Notes: generated by a model not told the origin, from the letters alone. A stretch of DNA of 64,000 nucleotides from Criibacterium bergeronii (GCF_001693775.2 NZ_MBEW02000002.1:62001-126000); one strand, 5' to 3'. Shown: positions 53,480-63,136, counted from the first letter of the stretch. Translations and numbers: made by a program.

Positions 53480-54070
53480 ATGGATATCAATTTGGTTGAC
53501 CTTGGACTTCCAAACGGTATTTTATGGGCAGACAGAAATGTTGGTGCCAATTCACCTGAGGACTATGGTCTGCATCTGACGTGGGGAGATTTGACCCATC
53601 AGAAAAACTATTCAAAAGAAAATTACAAATATCTTAAAGATACAAAATATCAGGCTCTTGGAGATAATATTTCCGCAACACCTTATGATGCAGCAACTAT
53701 GATGTATGGTGAGCCTTGGAGACTCCCAACACTAAAAGAAGCAAGAGATTTCATAAGCAAGAAATATTGTATTTTTACGCTGGAAACGCTCAATGGTATT
53801 GAGGGATACCGCGTTACAGGGAAAAAGACAGGTAATTCACTGTTCGTACCATTTGGAGGAATCATCATCGGGAAAGAAAACACATCTGCAACAAGTCAAG
53901 CTGTATATTGGACAGCAGAATTACAGCAAACATCTCCAGGAACCTTTTTTCCCTGTGGCTTTTATCTTGAATACTACGAGTACGACCCATACAGAAATCA
54001 CTGGGGCTACATTAGTCCTTACTATGGGGCTACAATAAGACCGGTGCAAAGTAGGATAAAAAAGAGGTAG
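53480..54070 (+). CDS. Bacteroidetes-type FISUMP-like protein, function unknown
   Basis: A 196-residue soluble protein with no signal peptide. It opens with VDLGLPNGILWADRNVGANSPEDYG and continues to TWGDL, PYDAATMMYGEPWRLPTLKEARDF and ATIRPVQ. This wording is characteristic of repeat domains (Fibrobacter succinogenes major paralogous/DUF1566-like) that are abundant in Bacteroidetes lipoproteins. The gene starts behind AAGGAG. Its base composition looks richer in G+C than the surroundings. It is likely acquired from a Bacteroidetes donor; role unknown. Confidence 0.82.
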   Translation: MDINLVDLGLPNGILWADRNVGANSPEDYGLHLTWGDLTHQKNYSKENYKYLKDTKYQALGDNISATPYDAATMMYGEPWRLPTLKEARDFISKKYCIFTLETLNGIEGYRVTGKKTGNSLFVPFGGIIIGKENTSATSQAVYWTAELQQTSPGTFFPCGFYLEYYEYDPYRNHWGYISPYYGATIRPVQSRIKKR

Positions 54071-54200
54071 TGTGAATTAGTTACAACAATTCCAGTTTTT
54101 GGATTTGAAAACCATACAATATCGACATTTAAGACGCAGGAAATTCCGTCTTTTTTAAGTTTGTACTCTATGGGAGTTGCTCTAACGGGTGAAAGTCAAA

Positions 54201-54385
54201 AACAGCTATGTATTTAGACCAAACAGGTGAGCACAACAAGCAGTAAACAAAGTGTTAGAAATAATGAATGATGTCTAGGATTTGATAGTATACATAGACA
54301 AAAGAGAAATTCTTTGATTCAGTAAATCATAATAAACTAATGACGCTAATAGAAAAAACAATAGACGAAATAGTGAGTTTTACAA
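54201..54385 (+). pseudogene. Group II intron reverse transcriptase fragment
   Basis: In one frame from 54207 the bases encode YVFRPNR, stop, AQQAVNKVLEIMNDV, stop, DLIVYIDK; after a frameshift comes KFFDSVNHNKLMTLIEKTI. These are the consecutive motifs of group II intron-encoded reverse transcriptases (YGFRPNRSAQQAV, DIDIEKFFDSVNHDKLM). Both ends are lost. No intron ribozyme is recognisable nearby. Confidence 0.86.
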
Positions 54386-54416
54386 TTTTATTTGAAACAG
54401 ACTAGTGATATAATTA

Positions 54417-54902
54417 TTGTATAGAATACTCATAATAGATAAATTAAAAAGAAACTTAAGAAAATTAATATTGATTATATCTATGATACCGCTATGTATT
54501 TTTACATATTTATTTGTTGTAAATGTTGCTGTATTTACTGATAGTGAAATTATATATAGAACATCAGAAAACATTGTTGGGGAAAAATATGACTATAGTC
54601 AAATTGAAAAGATAAGTGCGTATTTTTCTGATGGAGAAATAAAAAATCGATTAAATAATATTTATAAGGGAAGTTTTTTGTATGAAATTACTTTGCCAAA
54701 CAAAAAATTTATAATAACTGAAACTAATAAAACGACAAATAAAAAATATTTTGAACCTTATACATACTCACAGGTTGTATATTTGGATAAAAAGCTTGTA
54801 GATATGGGCATAAATAAGTATTCATCAAAAGAAAATATTGAGTACAGCAAAAGGGATAAGGAGCATATAGACAAATTTTTGGGCATTATTGAAAATAAGT
54901 GA
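54417..54902 (+). CDS. Small membrane-anchored protein, function unknown
   Basis: A 161-residue frame. One hydrophobic segment (about residues 16-38, LILIISMIPLCIFTYLFVVNV) is followed by a charged, Tyr-rich outer part with YDYSQIEKISAYFSDGEI. The start is uncertain: a TTG at 54417 follows an in-frame stop and has no ribosome binding site, and the first ATG is inside the membrane helix at 54483. It may be 5' truncated. No family recognised. 54903-55181 contains no further gene. Confidence 0.55.
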   Translation: MYRILIIDKLKRNLRKLILIISMIPLCIFTYLFVVNVAVFTDSEIIYRTSENIVGEKYDYSQIEKISAYFSDGEIKNRLNNIYKGSFLYEITLPNKKFIITETNKTTNKKYFEPYTYSQVVYLDKKLVDMGINKYSSKENIEYSKRDKEHIDKFLGIIENK

Positions 54903-55181
54903 ACTTGATTGTTATAAGTATTTCGCAGTTATCAAGGATTTTACAATGTCAGTTAGGTGTTGATAGAAATATTTTTTATAAATTATTTTATGTGAGTATA
55001 AGTGTCTATATTATTGTTATAATTTTACAGAGGCATAATTCTTTTAAAAGTGCTATAATATGATTGGAAATATAAGGTTTGTGGTATTATATGGAATGGA
55101 TTTTTTATCAAAAATTGTTTTTTGTTAGGACTTTGTTAGTGATTTTACATAAATATTGCAAGCAATGAGGATGTGAAATAA

Positions 55182-58100
55182 ATGAAGTATGATTTGCTTT
55201 TATCTATAGTGTTTTATGTTATAGGCTGCATATATGTGTTGATTGGAGCATACATCGTCATTACAAATTTTAAGAGTAAGATAAATCTTATTTTTTTAGG
55301 TATTTTGCTGTGTAGTTCTATTTGGTCATTTTCATTTGCTGTGTCAAATTATGCACAAACTGCTGAAGTTAGTAGGTTTTGGAGGAGTATTGCGACTTTT
55401 GGTTGGGGGATTATTTATAGTCTATTCTTACATTTTACTTTGGTTTTTACAAAATTTGAGCAAAAAATTCCTAAGAGATATACTTGGCTTGCTTATTTAA
55501 TCATTTACGCTCCTGCTTTAATAAATGTTCTTCTTTTTTCTCCTTTTGGTTTTCCTGGCATAGAGCATTTTGTAATGGAAAAAGTGGATATTGGTTGGAT
55601 AAACACACATAAACTAAATTTTTGGGATATATTTTATATTGCATATTATGTAATTTTTTCGTTTGCTAGCATAGTTTTGTTATTCATATGGTACAAAAAT
55701 GCAAAGATGTCTGCTTTTGTTAGAAAAATGGCATTGGTAATGATTGTTTCTATAATTGTTCCTATTGTATTTGGCAGTATTACAGATACGTTTTTTAGTT
55801 TAATTGGTGTAAAATTTCCTGATATTGGTGTTATTTTCTTTATAATTCCTGTAATTGTCTTTTTTATTTCGATGAAAAAGTATGGTTTATTTTTACAGTT
55901 AAAGCAATATCGATATAATGGCATCGATGGGGAAGTCTCAGACACTTTATTATCAGATACAGACCGTTTACTTTTATTTAGAGTTGCAGGGATAGTAATT
56001 ATTATTGGAGCGTTTTTAGCAAGTTTTCTTGGTTATTTTGTGTTTAGGCTACCAGTGCAAAAGAGTGTATACAATGGTGTGATTTTTTTCCTTTGTGGTG
56101 TATTATTACAGCTTGTTCCGATGCTTGTAAGAAAAAATTCCAATCAAAATATATTGTTTTTTATGGTTTGTTCTGCTTTGTTGGCATATATTGTTCAGCT
56201 GTTTTTTAATTCAGGAGCTCTTACTGTTTGGGCGGTATACTTATTTTTCCTTGAGTTTGCAGTGTTATTGGAGCAGCAGATTATAGCATTTTTTTTCATA
56301 CTATTTGCTTTGCTTTTACAAGTATTTTTATGGATAAAAGTTCCCAGTGTCAATGTTACTATAGGCTATGTTGATTATTTGGTTAGGATTTTTGTCATAA
56401 TTATTTCTTATGTGATTTTAAGATATGTAAATAATGAGTATCTTTTCAAGCTTTTGGGATATAAAAAATTACTCCAGCAGCAAGAGGTAATAGAAAAAAT
56501 TTCTTCAAATTTTATATCTGTAAATATTAAAAATGCAAGACAAAAAATTGATGAAATGTTTGAAATGTGTTCAGTTATATTAGACTTTAATCATGCCTAT
56601 CTATGTGAGTTCAGCGATGATAGAAAAGTAGCTACTATATTGAATGTTTGTTTAAAAAATAATATTTCGCCTTCGTTTTCTTATGAATATGGTATGAAAT
56701 TGCCGATTACATTTTTCCCGCTTATAGAGGAAAATATTATGCAAAATCAAATTGTTGCTTGCAACAATATAATAAATATGGACTATGACTCTATGGGCAG
56801 TCAAAGAGAGTATTTTACCAGCAGGGGAGTTAATTCTTTTATTGCGTCTCCAATAGTAGTGTATGACGCGGTTGTAGGTATGGTTGTATTTGAGTATTAT
56901 CAAAAACAAGAAGTACCTTTAAACAAGAGTAGGTTAAATATAGTCCAAATAATAGCAAATAAATTGGGAGAGATTAAAAAGACCACTTTATCAGAGGCAA
57001 AGCTTTACAATTTTGCGTATTTTGACCCTGTGACCAAGCTGATGAATATAAATTCAATTAAGGACAAAATAAAGGAAATCATAGAACAACGCTCTTATGA
57101 TGAGCAATTTGCAGTATTTAAGATAGGGATTGGCAATATTCAAGAGATTAATGATGCTTTTGGATATGTTATAGGTAATTTTGTGTTGCAATCTGTATCT
57201 AATACCTTGGCATCTCTTATAGACGACAGTTATTTATTGGGTAGAACCGGAGACGGAGAATTTGCCATTGTAATGCTGGACTATGAGAACAAACAGCAGG
57301 CGGAATTATTTGCTAAAACTATAGTGAATACTTTTTTTAATCCTATAACTGTGAATGATAAACAAGAAAAGCTGTTTGTTTCAGTAAATGTGGGCATCTG
57401 TATATTCCCTGAAAACGGTACAGATGATAACGCACTTAAAAAGAATGCAAGCTTAGCATTATTTGAGTCTAGAAATAGTCCATCCTCAATAGAGTTTTTT
57501 TCAGATAAAATGCAAGACAAAATCATGCAAAATATTAAAATTAAAAATATGGCATATCATGCACTAGAATATAATGAGTTATATCTTGAATATCAGCCAC
57601 AAGTAGACAGCGTGACGAAAAAAATTATAGGAGCTGAAACATTACTTCGCTGGATACCTAAAGGTGAAAAGAAAATAAGTCCAGAAATTTTTATACCGAT
57701 TTTTGAGCAGACTGGAGTTATAAATGAAGTTGGACTATGGGTACTGAAAGCTGCAATTCAGCAGCACAAAAAATTGATAGAGCATGGACTAGCACCTCTA
57801 CGCATTTCAGTGAATGTATCACCGGTGCAGCTTTTAAATGAAGAAATTTTTTTACAAGTATTAGAAATTTTGGCAGAAAGTAAAGTCGATATCAGATATA
57901 TTGAGCTGGAGATTACAGAAAGTGCAGCATTAGTAGAGGACGTAAATATATTAGACAAATTAAATAAATTAAAGTTTTTGGGATTTTTAATGGCTCTTGA
58001 TGATTTCGGCAAAAAATATTCCTCTCTTGGACGTATAGCGTCAATACCAACTGATATAATAAAAATAGACAAAAGCTTTATAGATGGAATAGGAATTAGC

Positions 58101-58322
58101 ACAAAATCTGAGAAAATGATAAAAGTAATAATTATGATGGCTAAAGAACTGGATAATAAAGTAATAGCTGAGGGAGTAGAGACCAAGGAGCAATATGAAT
58201 TTTTGAAAAAACTTTCATGTGACCAAATACAAGGCTACTATTTTTCTAAGCCTGTCTCAGGAGAAAAATTAGAAGAATTACTTATAAAGCAAAATAATGG
58301 AGAGCTTTGGAATGAGTTGTAG
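55182..58322 (+). CDS. Membrane GAF/degenerate GGDEF/EAL protein (c-di-GMP phosphodiesterase-like)
   Basis: A 1046-residue sensor protein. Residues 1-235 form a seven-helix 7TM-HisK-type domain; about 265-415 is a second group of membrane helices; 440-600 a GAF-like domain; 615-775 GGDEF; 790-1035 EAL. The GGDEF motif reads GDGEF near residue 689, so diguanylate cyclase activity is unlikely. The EAL motif reads ETL near 819, but other catalytic positions are present: NVSP, ELEITES, DDFG, IKIDKSF, AEGVET and QGYYFSKP. It probably hydrolyses c-di-GMP. Such proteins often affect pili; here that is an inference. Confidence 0.87.
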   Translation: MKYDLLLSIVFYVIGCIYVLIGAYIVITNFKSKINLIFLGILLCSSIWSFSFAVSNYAQTAEVSRFWRSIATFGWGIIYSLFLHFTLVFTKFEQKIPKRYTWLAYLIIYAPALINVLLFSPFGFPGIEHFVMEKVDIGWINTHKLNFWDIFYIAYYVIFSFASIVLLFIWYKNAKMSAFVRKMALVMIVSIIVPIVFGSITDTFFSLIGVKFPDIGVIFFIIPVIVFFISMKKYGLFLQLKQYRYNGIDGEVSDTLLSDTDRLLLFRVAGIVIIIGAFLASFLGYFVFRLPVQKSVYNGVIFFLCGVLLQLVPMLVRKNSNQNILFFMVCSALLAYIVQLFFNSGALTVWAVYLFFLEFAVLLEQQIIAFFFILFALLLQVFLWIKVPSVNVTIGYVDYLVRIFVIIISYVILRYVNNEYLFKLLGYKKLLQQQEVIEKISSNFISVNIKNARQKIDEMFEMCSVILDFNHAYLCEFSDDRKVATILNVCLKNNISPSFSYEYGMKLPITFFPLIEENIMQNQIVACNNIINMDYDSMGSQREYFTSRGVNSFIASPIVVYDAVVGMVVFEYYQKQEVPLNKSRLNIVQIIANKLGEIKKTTLSEAKLYNFAYFDPVTKLMNINSIKDKIKEIIEQRSYDEQFAVFKIGIGNIQEINDAFGYVIGNFVLQSVSNTLASLIDDSYLLGRTGDGEFAIVMLDYENKQQAELFAKTIVNTFFNPITVNDKQEKLFVSVNVGICIFPENGTDDNALKKNASLALFESRNSPSSIEFFSDKMQDKIMQNIKIKNMAYHALEYNELYLEYQPQVDSVTKKIIGAETLLRWIPKGEKKISPEIFIPIFEQTGVINEVGLWVLKAAIQQHKKLIEHGLAPLRISVNVSPVQLLNEEIFLQVLEILAESKVDIRYIELEITESAALVEDVNILDKLNKLKFLGFLMALDDFGKKYSSLGRIASIPTDIIKIDKSFIDGIGISTKSEKMIKVIIMMAKELDNKVIAEGVETKEQYEFLKKLSCDQIQGYYFSKPVSGEKLEELLIKQNNGELWNEL

Positions 58323-58360
58323 AATAACTTTTTAAAAATTAAATATACTGTTACAAAATT

Positions 58361-58412
58361 AAAGGTTCTATATATTTGTCAGACGTTTAGCCAACAAATA
58401 TATAGAACCTTT
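58361..58412. terminator. Bidirectional terminator
   Basis: A perfect 19-base inverted repeat, 58361-58379 with 58394-58412, sits between the converging GGDEF/EAL gene (plus) and the permease gene (minus). A- and T-rich flanks suit both directions. Confidence 0.92.
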
Positions 58413-58424
58413 AATTTTTATACC

Positions 58425-59732
58425 TTATATTAAACTTTTTGATTTAGCATATCCGGCATAGCTCACTGCTGCACAAAAGGCAATGAAAATTGGTACATAA
58501 ACAGGGTTAGATAGAATTCCGCCAATTAATATTATAACAGAACCCAAAATAGCTAGAGTAGGGAAGATATATCCATAGAAATTACTGGTGATTTCATTTT
58601 TAGAACGTAGAGAAATTGATTTTAAATGCAACAAAATATATGCGGTGTATCCGAATACTATGGAAATTTCACTGATATCACTATTACCAAGTAGTCCATA
58701 GTGGTGTGTGATATAGTGAATAGCCATCCAAAATATTGAGATAATAAACACAATAAGAGACGGTCTTTTGCTAAATTTATCCGCAAATGGGAGCAGCTTA
58801 CGTTCATTTAAAGCGGCTGGAAGTTGTGTATATCCTAAAACTAAGCCATTTAATACACCAAGTACGGAAATAAATATAAATACTTGTAAGATAAATTCAC
58901 CTGCATTACCCCATATTGCTTGACCGGCTAGTCCAGCTCCGCCGTCTGAAGATGTAAGTATTGCCTCAGGTCCGACTAGTTTTATCATTCCAAGGAAATA
59001 AAGAACATAAACTAATAGAACAAATAGAGGACCTATAGTAAGTGCAAGGGGAATATTTCTATTAGGATTTTTTATTTTTCCTGTAATTGTAGTAGCAATA
59101 ATCCATCCGTCAAAGGAGAAGGCTATAGGTGCAAGTGCTGCTAAAAATGCAAACTGACCAGTAGATGCTGTTTCAGTTTGAGACATACTCACGATTGCTG
59201 ATGAACCTATTTTTAATGCAAATAGAGGTATTACAACCAATGGTATTAATTTAATAAAGGTAGTAACATTTTGTATAAAGCCACCAACCAAGATTGACTT
59301 ACTATTTACTAAAAATAGTAATATCAAAGTGCAAAGCCCTACAAGCATTTCCAATTCAAAAGAAGAAGGTATGCCAAGTAATGCAACCAAGAACACGCCG
59401 CATACCCATGCGATAACAGCTGTTACTGTAGGAAAATATACATAAAAATAAAAATAAGACATAGCACCGCCCATATCCTTAGACAAAAAGCGGTCATAAT
59501 AATCTATTACACCATTATCAGATTTTGTATGGCGTGCAATGTAGCTGATGGATAGTGCAGAAAAAATAACACAGAAAGCACCTATTAAAAATACTATAAG
59601 GCTGTTAAAAATATTACCTTGAGCACTTCTTAAAATATCGTCAGCTTTAAAAAATATACCTGAGCCAATTAACACGCCGACTACCATGTTTATTGCGGTG
59701 ATTAGACCGAGTTTTCGTTGATTGTTTTCCAT
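58425..59732 (-). CDS. APC family amino-acid permease
   Basis: Amino-acid/polyamine/organocation transporter, 435 residues from ATG 59732 (AAAGGA eight bases upstream). A longer open frame reaches 59972 but has no good start. The opening LGLITAINMVVGVLIGSGIFFKADDIL is the helix 1 signature of the SteT/LAT-like exchangers; about 12 membrane helices follow. APC members of this kind often exchange serine, threonine or aromatic amino acids; the substrate is not determined. Confidence 0.9.
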   Translation of the reverse strand: MENNQRKLGLITAINMVVGVLIGSGIFFKADDILRSAQGNIFNSLIVFLIGAFCVIFSALSISYIARHTKSDNGVIDYYDRFLSKDMGGAMSYFYFYVYFPTVTAVIAWVCGVFLVALLGIPSSFELEMLVGLCTLILLFLVNSKSILVGGFIQNVTTFIKLIPLVVIPLFALKIGSSAIVSMSQTETASTGQFAFLAALAPIAFSFDGWIIATTITGKIKNPNRNIPLALTIGPLFVLLVYVLYFLGMIKLVGPEAILTSSDGGAGLAGQAIWGNAGEFILQVFIFISVLGVLNGLVLGYTQLPAALNERKLLPFADKFSKRPSLIVFIISIFWMAIHYITHHYGLLGNSDISEISIVFGYTAYILLHLKSISLRSKNEITSNFYGYIFPTLAILGSVIILIGGILSNPVYVPIFIAFCAAVSYAGYAKSKSLI

Positions 59733-59848
59733 TTGATGAATCCTTTCAAATGTGTGATATTTTTTTAAAAAATTTAGCTTGGCTAAGATTATGTGAAATT
59801 TAATATAACAAAAATATATAATGACTGTCAATAAAAAATATTTAGTTT

Positions 59849-60730
59849 TTACAAAAAATGTTTCTTTTTTAACAGGGTGTAGGTTGCTATACACGCTATA
59901 ATATTTATAATAATTAATACTACAAATCCATAAGAAGAACTTTGCAGGGGAACTGGCACATTCATTCCCCAAATACCTCCTATTATCATTGGTACAGACA
60001 AAATAATCGTAATAGAAGTCAACAGCAGCATAATGTCATTAAGCCTTTTACTGGTAAGACCATCAATCAACTCTCCGGCAGATTGTAGCATACCCATATA
60101 GGTTTGAATCATGTGGTCACAGTGAGCTATTTGAGTTTTAGTCATTTCATATTCTTTATCTTTTTTTATAATGCCTTTTTGTAACATTCCATCTACAACA
60201 AGGTTCAAGCTACCAACTGCGTTATCAAGCTGGCTCATAGAAATCTGTAGCTGATAAGCCAAAATCATTTCATTTTCAGAAGTATTTATTTTAATTTTTT
60301 CTACCAAAAATTTTATTTGGGCTTTAATTTCGTCCAGCTCATCCATATAAAAATCTAAGACTTTTTCTATAAAAGTCAATTCTAATGGAAAGTTTAAGAT
60401 ATTTGCTACATATTTTAAGAAAGTATCTTTATGATTGGCTAAAACAATTTTTTTCTTTGAAGTCAATATAACTACTATTGGCTGCATCATAAAATAGGAG
60501 TTAAGTTTGTAAGGACTATATAAATATAATAACTCAGCTCCACTTTGGCGGAATACCTGACGTGTGGTAAAATTGTCAAAACACTTTTCTAAGATTTCGA
60601 TATCAAGCATAAATTCATCAGAAATTGCCCTAAGCTCTTTTTCATCAGGCTCAATTACATATAGAATTTGGTTATTTGCATCCTTTATGCTTGCCAAGCT
60701 AAGTACATTTTCCTGCTCATCTATTATCAT
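59849..60730 (-). CDS. CorA-type divalent cation transporter
   Basis: Pentameric Mg2+ (or Co2+/Ni2+) channel-type transporter of 293 residues: a soluble N-terminal domain, a long helix, and two C-terminal membrane helices with the essential GMN motif (GGIWGMNVPVP) between them. It overlaps the unused upstream frame of the permease gene but not the chosen permease start. AAAGGAAA lies upstream of ATG 60730. No Mg2+ riboswitch is visible. Confidence 0.93.
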   Translation of the reverse strand: MIIDEQENVLSLASIKDANNQILYVIEPDEKELRAISDEFMLDIEILEKCFDNFTTRQVFRQSGAELLYLYSPYKLNSYFMMQPIVVILTSKKKIVLANHKDTFLKYVANILNFPLELTFIEKVLDFYMDELDEIKAQIKFLVEKIKINTSENEMILAYQLQISMSQLDNAVGSLNLVVDGMLQKGIIKKDKEYEMTKTQIAHCDHMIQTYMGMLQSAGELIDGLTSKRLNDIMLLLTSITIILSVPMIIGGIWGMNVPVPLQSSSYGFVVLIIINIIACIATYTLLKKKHFL

Positions 60731-60775
60731 AAATATTTCCTTTTTTAAATTGTAAATAGAAAAACATATTAATAC

Positions 60776-62335
60776 TTACGCTAATAATGACCAATTTTTT
60801 ACATCTAAAACATTGTCTACCCAATCTTCGTAAAAGTCAGGTTCATGGGAGATAAGCAAGATTGTATCCTTGTATTCCTTTAATGCCTTTTTAAGCTCAT
60901 CCTTTGCATAAATGTCCAAATGGTTTGTCGGTTCGTCAAGAAGTAGTACGTTGGTTTTGCTGTTAAGGAGTTTGCATAATCTTACTTTAGCTTGCTCTCC
61001 ACCGCTTAGCACCATTATTTTACTTTCTATATGATTTCTAGTCAGTCCACATCTTGCAAGCATACCTCTAACCTCTGCTTGATTTAGTGAGGGGAATTCA
61101 TTCCATATTTCCTCCAAGCAAGTATTTTCATTGGCTTTTTTTATTTCTTGCTCAAAATAGCCTATTTCTAAAAATTCTCCCTTGGATATAGAGCCGGAAA
61201 TTGGTTTAAGCTCTCCCATCAAGGATTTCATTAGAGTAGTTTTTCCAAGTCCGTTTGCACCGGTCAATGCTATTTTTTGATTTCTCTCTAGGTAAAAATC
61301 AATCGGTTTTGATAAAGGTTTTTTGTCGTATCCAATGACAAGATTTTTGGTAACAAATATATCTCTGCTTGGAGTTCTAGCTATTTTAAAAGTAAATTCC
61401 GGCTTTGGTTTTTCTTGCTCAAGTTCGATTATTTCCATTTTGTCCAATTTTTTCTGACGGGACATTGCCATATTTCTTGTAGCTACTCTAGCTTTATTTC
61501 TATTTACAAAATCTTGCAGGTCAGCTATTTCTTTTTGCTGTCTCTTATATGCTGCCTCAATTTGTTGTTTTCTAGCCTCTTTTATTTCCAAAAATTCTTC
61601 GTAGGTGGTTGCGTAACGGTCAAGCTTTAGGTTTTCCATGTTGTAAATCAAATTTATAACGCTTGTCAAAAATGGGATATCGTGTGAAATAAGGATAAAG
61701 GCATTTTCATAATTTTGCAGATATCTTGTAAGCCAATTTATATGCTCAACGTCTAAATAGTTTGTCGGTTCGTCCAGCAATAGTATGTCAGGCTTTTCCA
61801 GCAAGAGCTTTGTAAGTAAAACTTTTGTTCTTTGTCCGCCACTTAGCTGGTCTACTTTTTTATCCAGTCCAATATCAAAAAGTCCTAAGCCTCTAGCTGT
61901 TTCGTCTATTTTGGCGTCAATTATATAAAAGTCGTGATGTTCAAGTATATCTTGTATATCTCCGACTTCTTCCAGCATTTTGTCCATTTCTTCAGGGGAT
62001 ACATCTTCACTCATTTTCATATAGTAGTCGTTCATTTCTGTTTCAAGTTCGTATAAGTGAGCAAATGCTCCTTGTAGGACTTCTCTTATTGTCATGCTTG
62101 GCTCTAGTACGGTGTGCTGGTCTAGGTAGCCGGTGGTTACTCTTTTGTTCCATTCGACTTTGCCGGCATCAGGCTCAAGCTTGCCGGTAATAATATTCAT
62201 AAAGGTAGATTTACCCTCTCCGTTTGCTCCGATTAATCCTATATGTTCGCCCTTTAATAGTCTGAATGATACGTCATCAAATATAGCTCTATCACCAAAT
62301 CCATGGCTAAGATGTTCAACGTTTAATATACTCAA
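60776..62335 (-). CDS. ABC-F family ATPase
   Basis: Soluble protein with two ABC domains in one 519-residue chain and no membrane segment. Domain 1: Walker A GANGEGKST near 36, signature LSGGQRTKV, Walker B LLLDEPTNYLD; linker with KARVATRNMAMSRQKK; domain 2: Walker A GANGLGKTT near 354, signature LSGGEQAKV, Walker B LLLDEPTNHLD. ABC-F proteins act on the ribosome (EttA/Uup/YbiT group) or give antibiotic resistance; the length and linker fit a housekeeping YbiT-type member. Starts at TTG 62335 behind AGGAG. Confidence 0.9.
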   Translation of the reverse strand: MSILNVEHLSHGFGDRAIFDDVSFRLLKGEHIGLIGANGEGKSTFMNIITGKLEPDAGKVEWNKRVTTGYLDQHTVLEPSMTIREVLQGAFAHLYELETEMNDYYMKMSEDVSPEEMDKMLEEVGDIQDILEHHDFYIIDAKIDETARGLGLFDIGLDKKVDQLSGGQRTKVLLTKLLLEKPDILLLDEPTNYLDVEHINWLTRYLQNYENAFILISHDIPFLTSVINLIYNMENLKLDRYATTYEEFLEIKEARKQQIEAAYKRQQKEIADLQDFVNRNKARVATRNMAMSRQKKLDKMEIIELEQEKPKPEFTFKIARTPSRDIFVTKNLVIGYDKKPLSKPIDFYLERNQKIALTGANGLGKTTLMKSLMGELKPISGSISKGEFLEIGYFEQEIKKANENTCLEEIWNEFPSLNQAEVRGMLARCGLTRNHIESKIMVLSGGEQAKVRLCKLLNSKTNVLLLDEPTNHLDIYAKDELKKALKEYKDTILLISHEPDFYEDWVDNVLDVKNWSLLA

Positions 62336-62502
62336 AATAATACTCCTATAGAAATTTCTTTATTTTAACATAGATGTTGATTATACTATATTTTTTGAAA
62401 TTTTTAAAGACGAATAATTTACGAAATATTTTTGGCGAAGTAAAGGTAGGGGAGTTAGGTTTATTTATACAAAACAACTGATACTAAAATAGAACAGTTT
62501 AA

Positions 62503-62905
62503 AATGGACCCAATGTCAAGGACGAAATAAAAAAACCTATGCACTTAAAAGCAGATTTGTGTATTGAGCAGGAGTCAGCTTTTTCATATTCCACTGACTT
62601 CTATGATTTATGTATTCTTTCTTTACCAAGTATTTGTGGATCTAGTCCAGCTTCACTAAATATCTGTATTGCAGTTTTTCCGTTATTTGTATCTGCTATG
62701 AACTGTATTTTAAATTCATTTGTATATGTTATCGCTTTTTCAGATACCGATTTTACATATTTATTTCTTGACAACAAATCTATTTGTTCCGGTGTAAATA
62801 TTATTTTACTCAACTTGATCACCTCTGTTTTATTATACATAAAAAGAACCATAGATGTAGACTTTTTTATTTGTCTACTTCTATGGATCCATTTTACCTC
62901 CATAA
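62503..62905 (-). mobile_element. Collapsed IS3-family element (orfA start fused to orfB end)
   Basis: On the minus strand a TTG at 62813 (GAGGTG upstream) starts an OrfA-type helix-turn-helix protein (SKIIFTPEQIDLLSRNKYVKSVSEKAITYTNEFK) that stops at 62601. In another frame directly behind it, NHRSQWNMKKLTPAQYTNLLLSA and a stop (62537) are the C-terminus of an IS3 OrfB. The core is deleted. The ends AAAATGGAYCCA at 62503 and 62893 face each other as terminal repeats. Between 62336 and 62502 nothing is recognisable. Confidence 0.88.
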
Positions 62906-63049
62906 CGTCTCCTTATTTTTCATTAATCAAATTATCACATAAATAGTCATTTGAAAAAAGTAAATACAATAATACCATAAATTAATTGAAGAATAAATAT
63001 AAAGTTTAAATTATGTCAAATAAGTTGCATACTATCGCAAAATAAAAAG

Positions 63050-63078
63050 TTGACAATAGCTGCAATAGCAAATATAAT
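63050..63078 (+). promoter_or_regulatory. Consensus sigma-A promoter
   Basis: TTGACA (63050-63055), a 17-base spacer and TATAAT (63073-63078): both boxes are exact matches to consensus. The downstream gene begins at 63137. The rest of 62906-63049 holds no gene. Confidence 0.88.
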
Positions 63079-63136
63079 CTGATTGTCGAAAGATATACTA
63101 ATGTGAATGATTTTATAAAGGGGATGCAGTAATACA

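Noticed and set aside
59733-59972. N-terminal extension of the permease gene by 80 residues
   Set aside because: The extension overlaps the CorA gene end, has no family match and lacks a ribosome binding site; the ATG at 59732 has AAAGGA and the helix 1 signature directly behind it.
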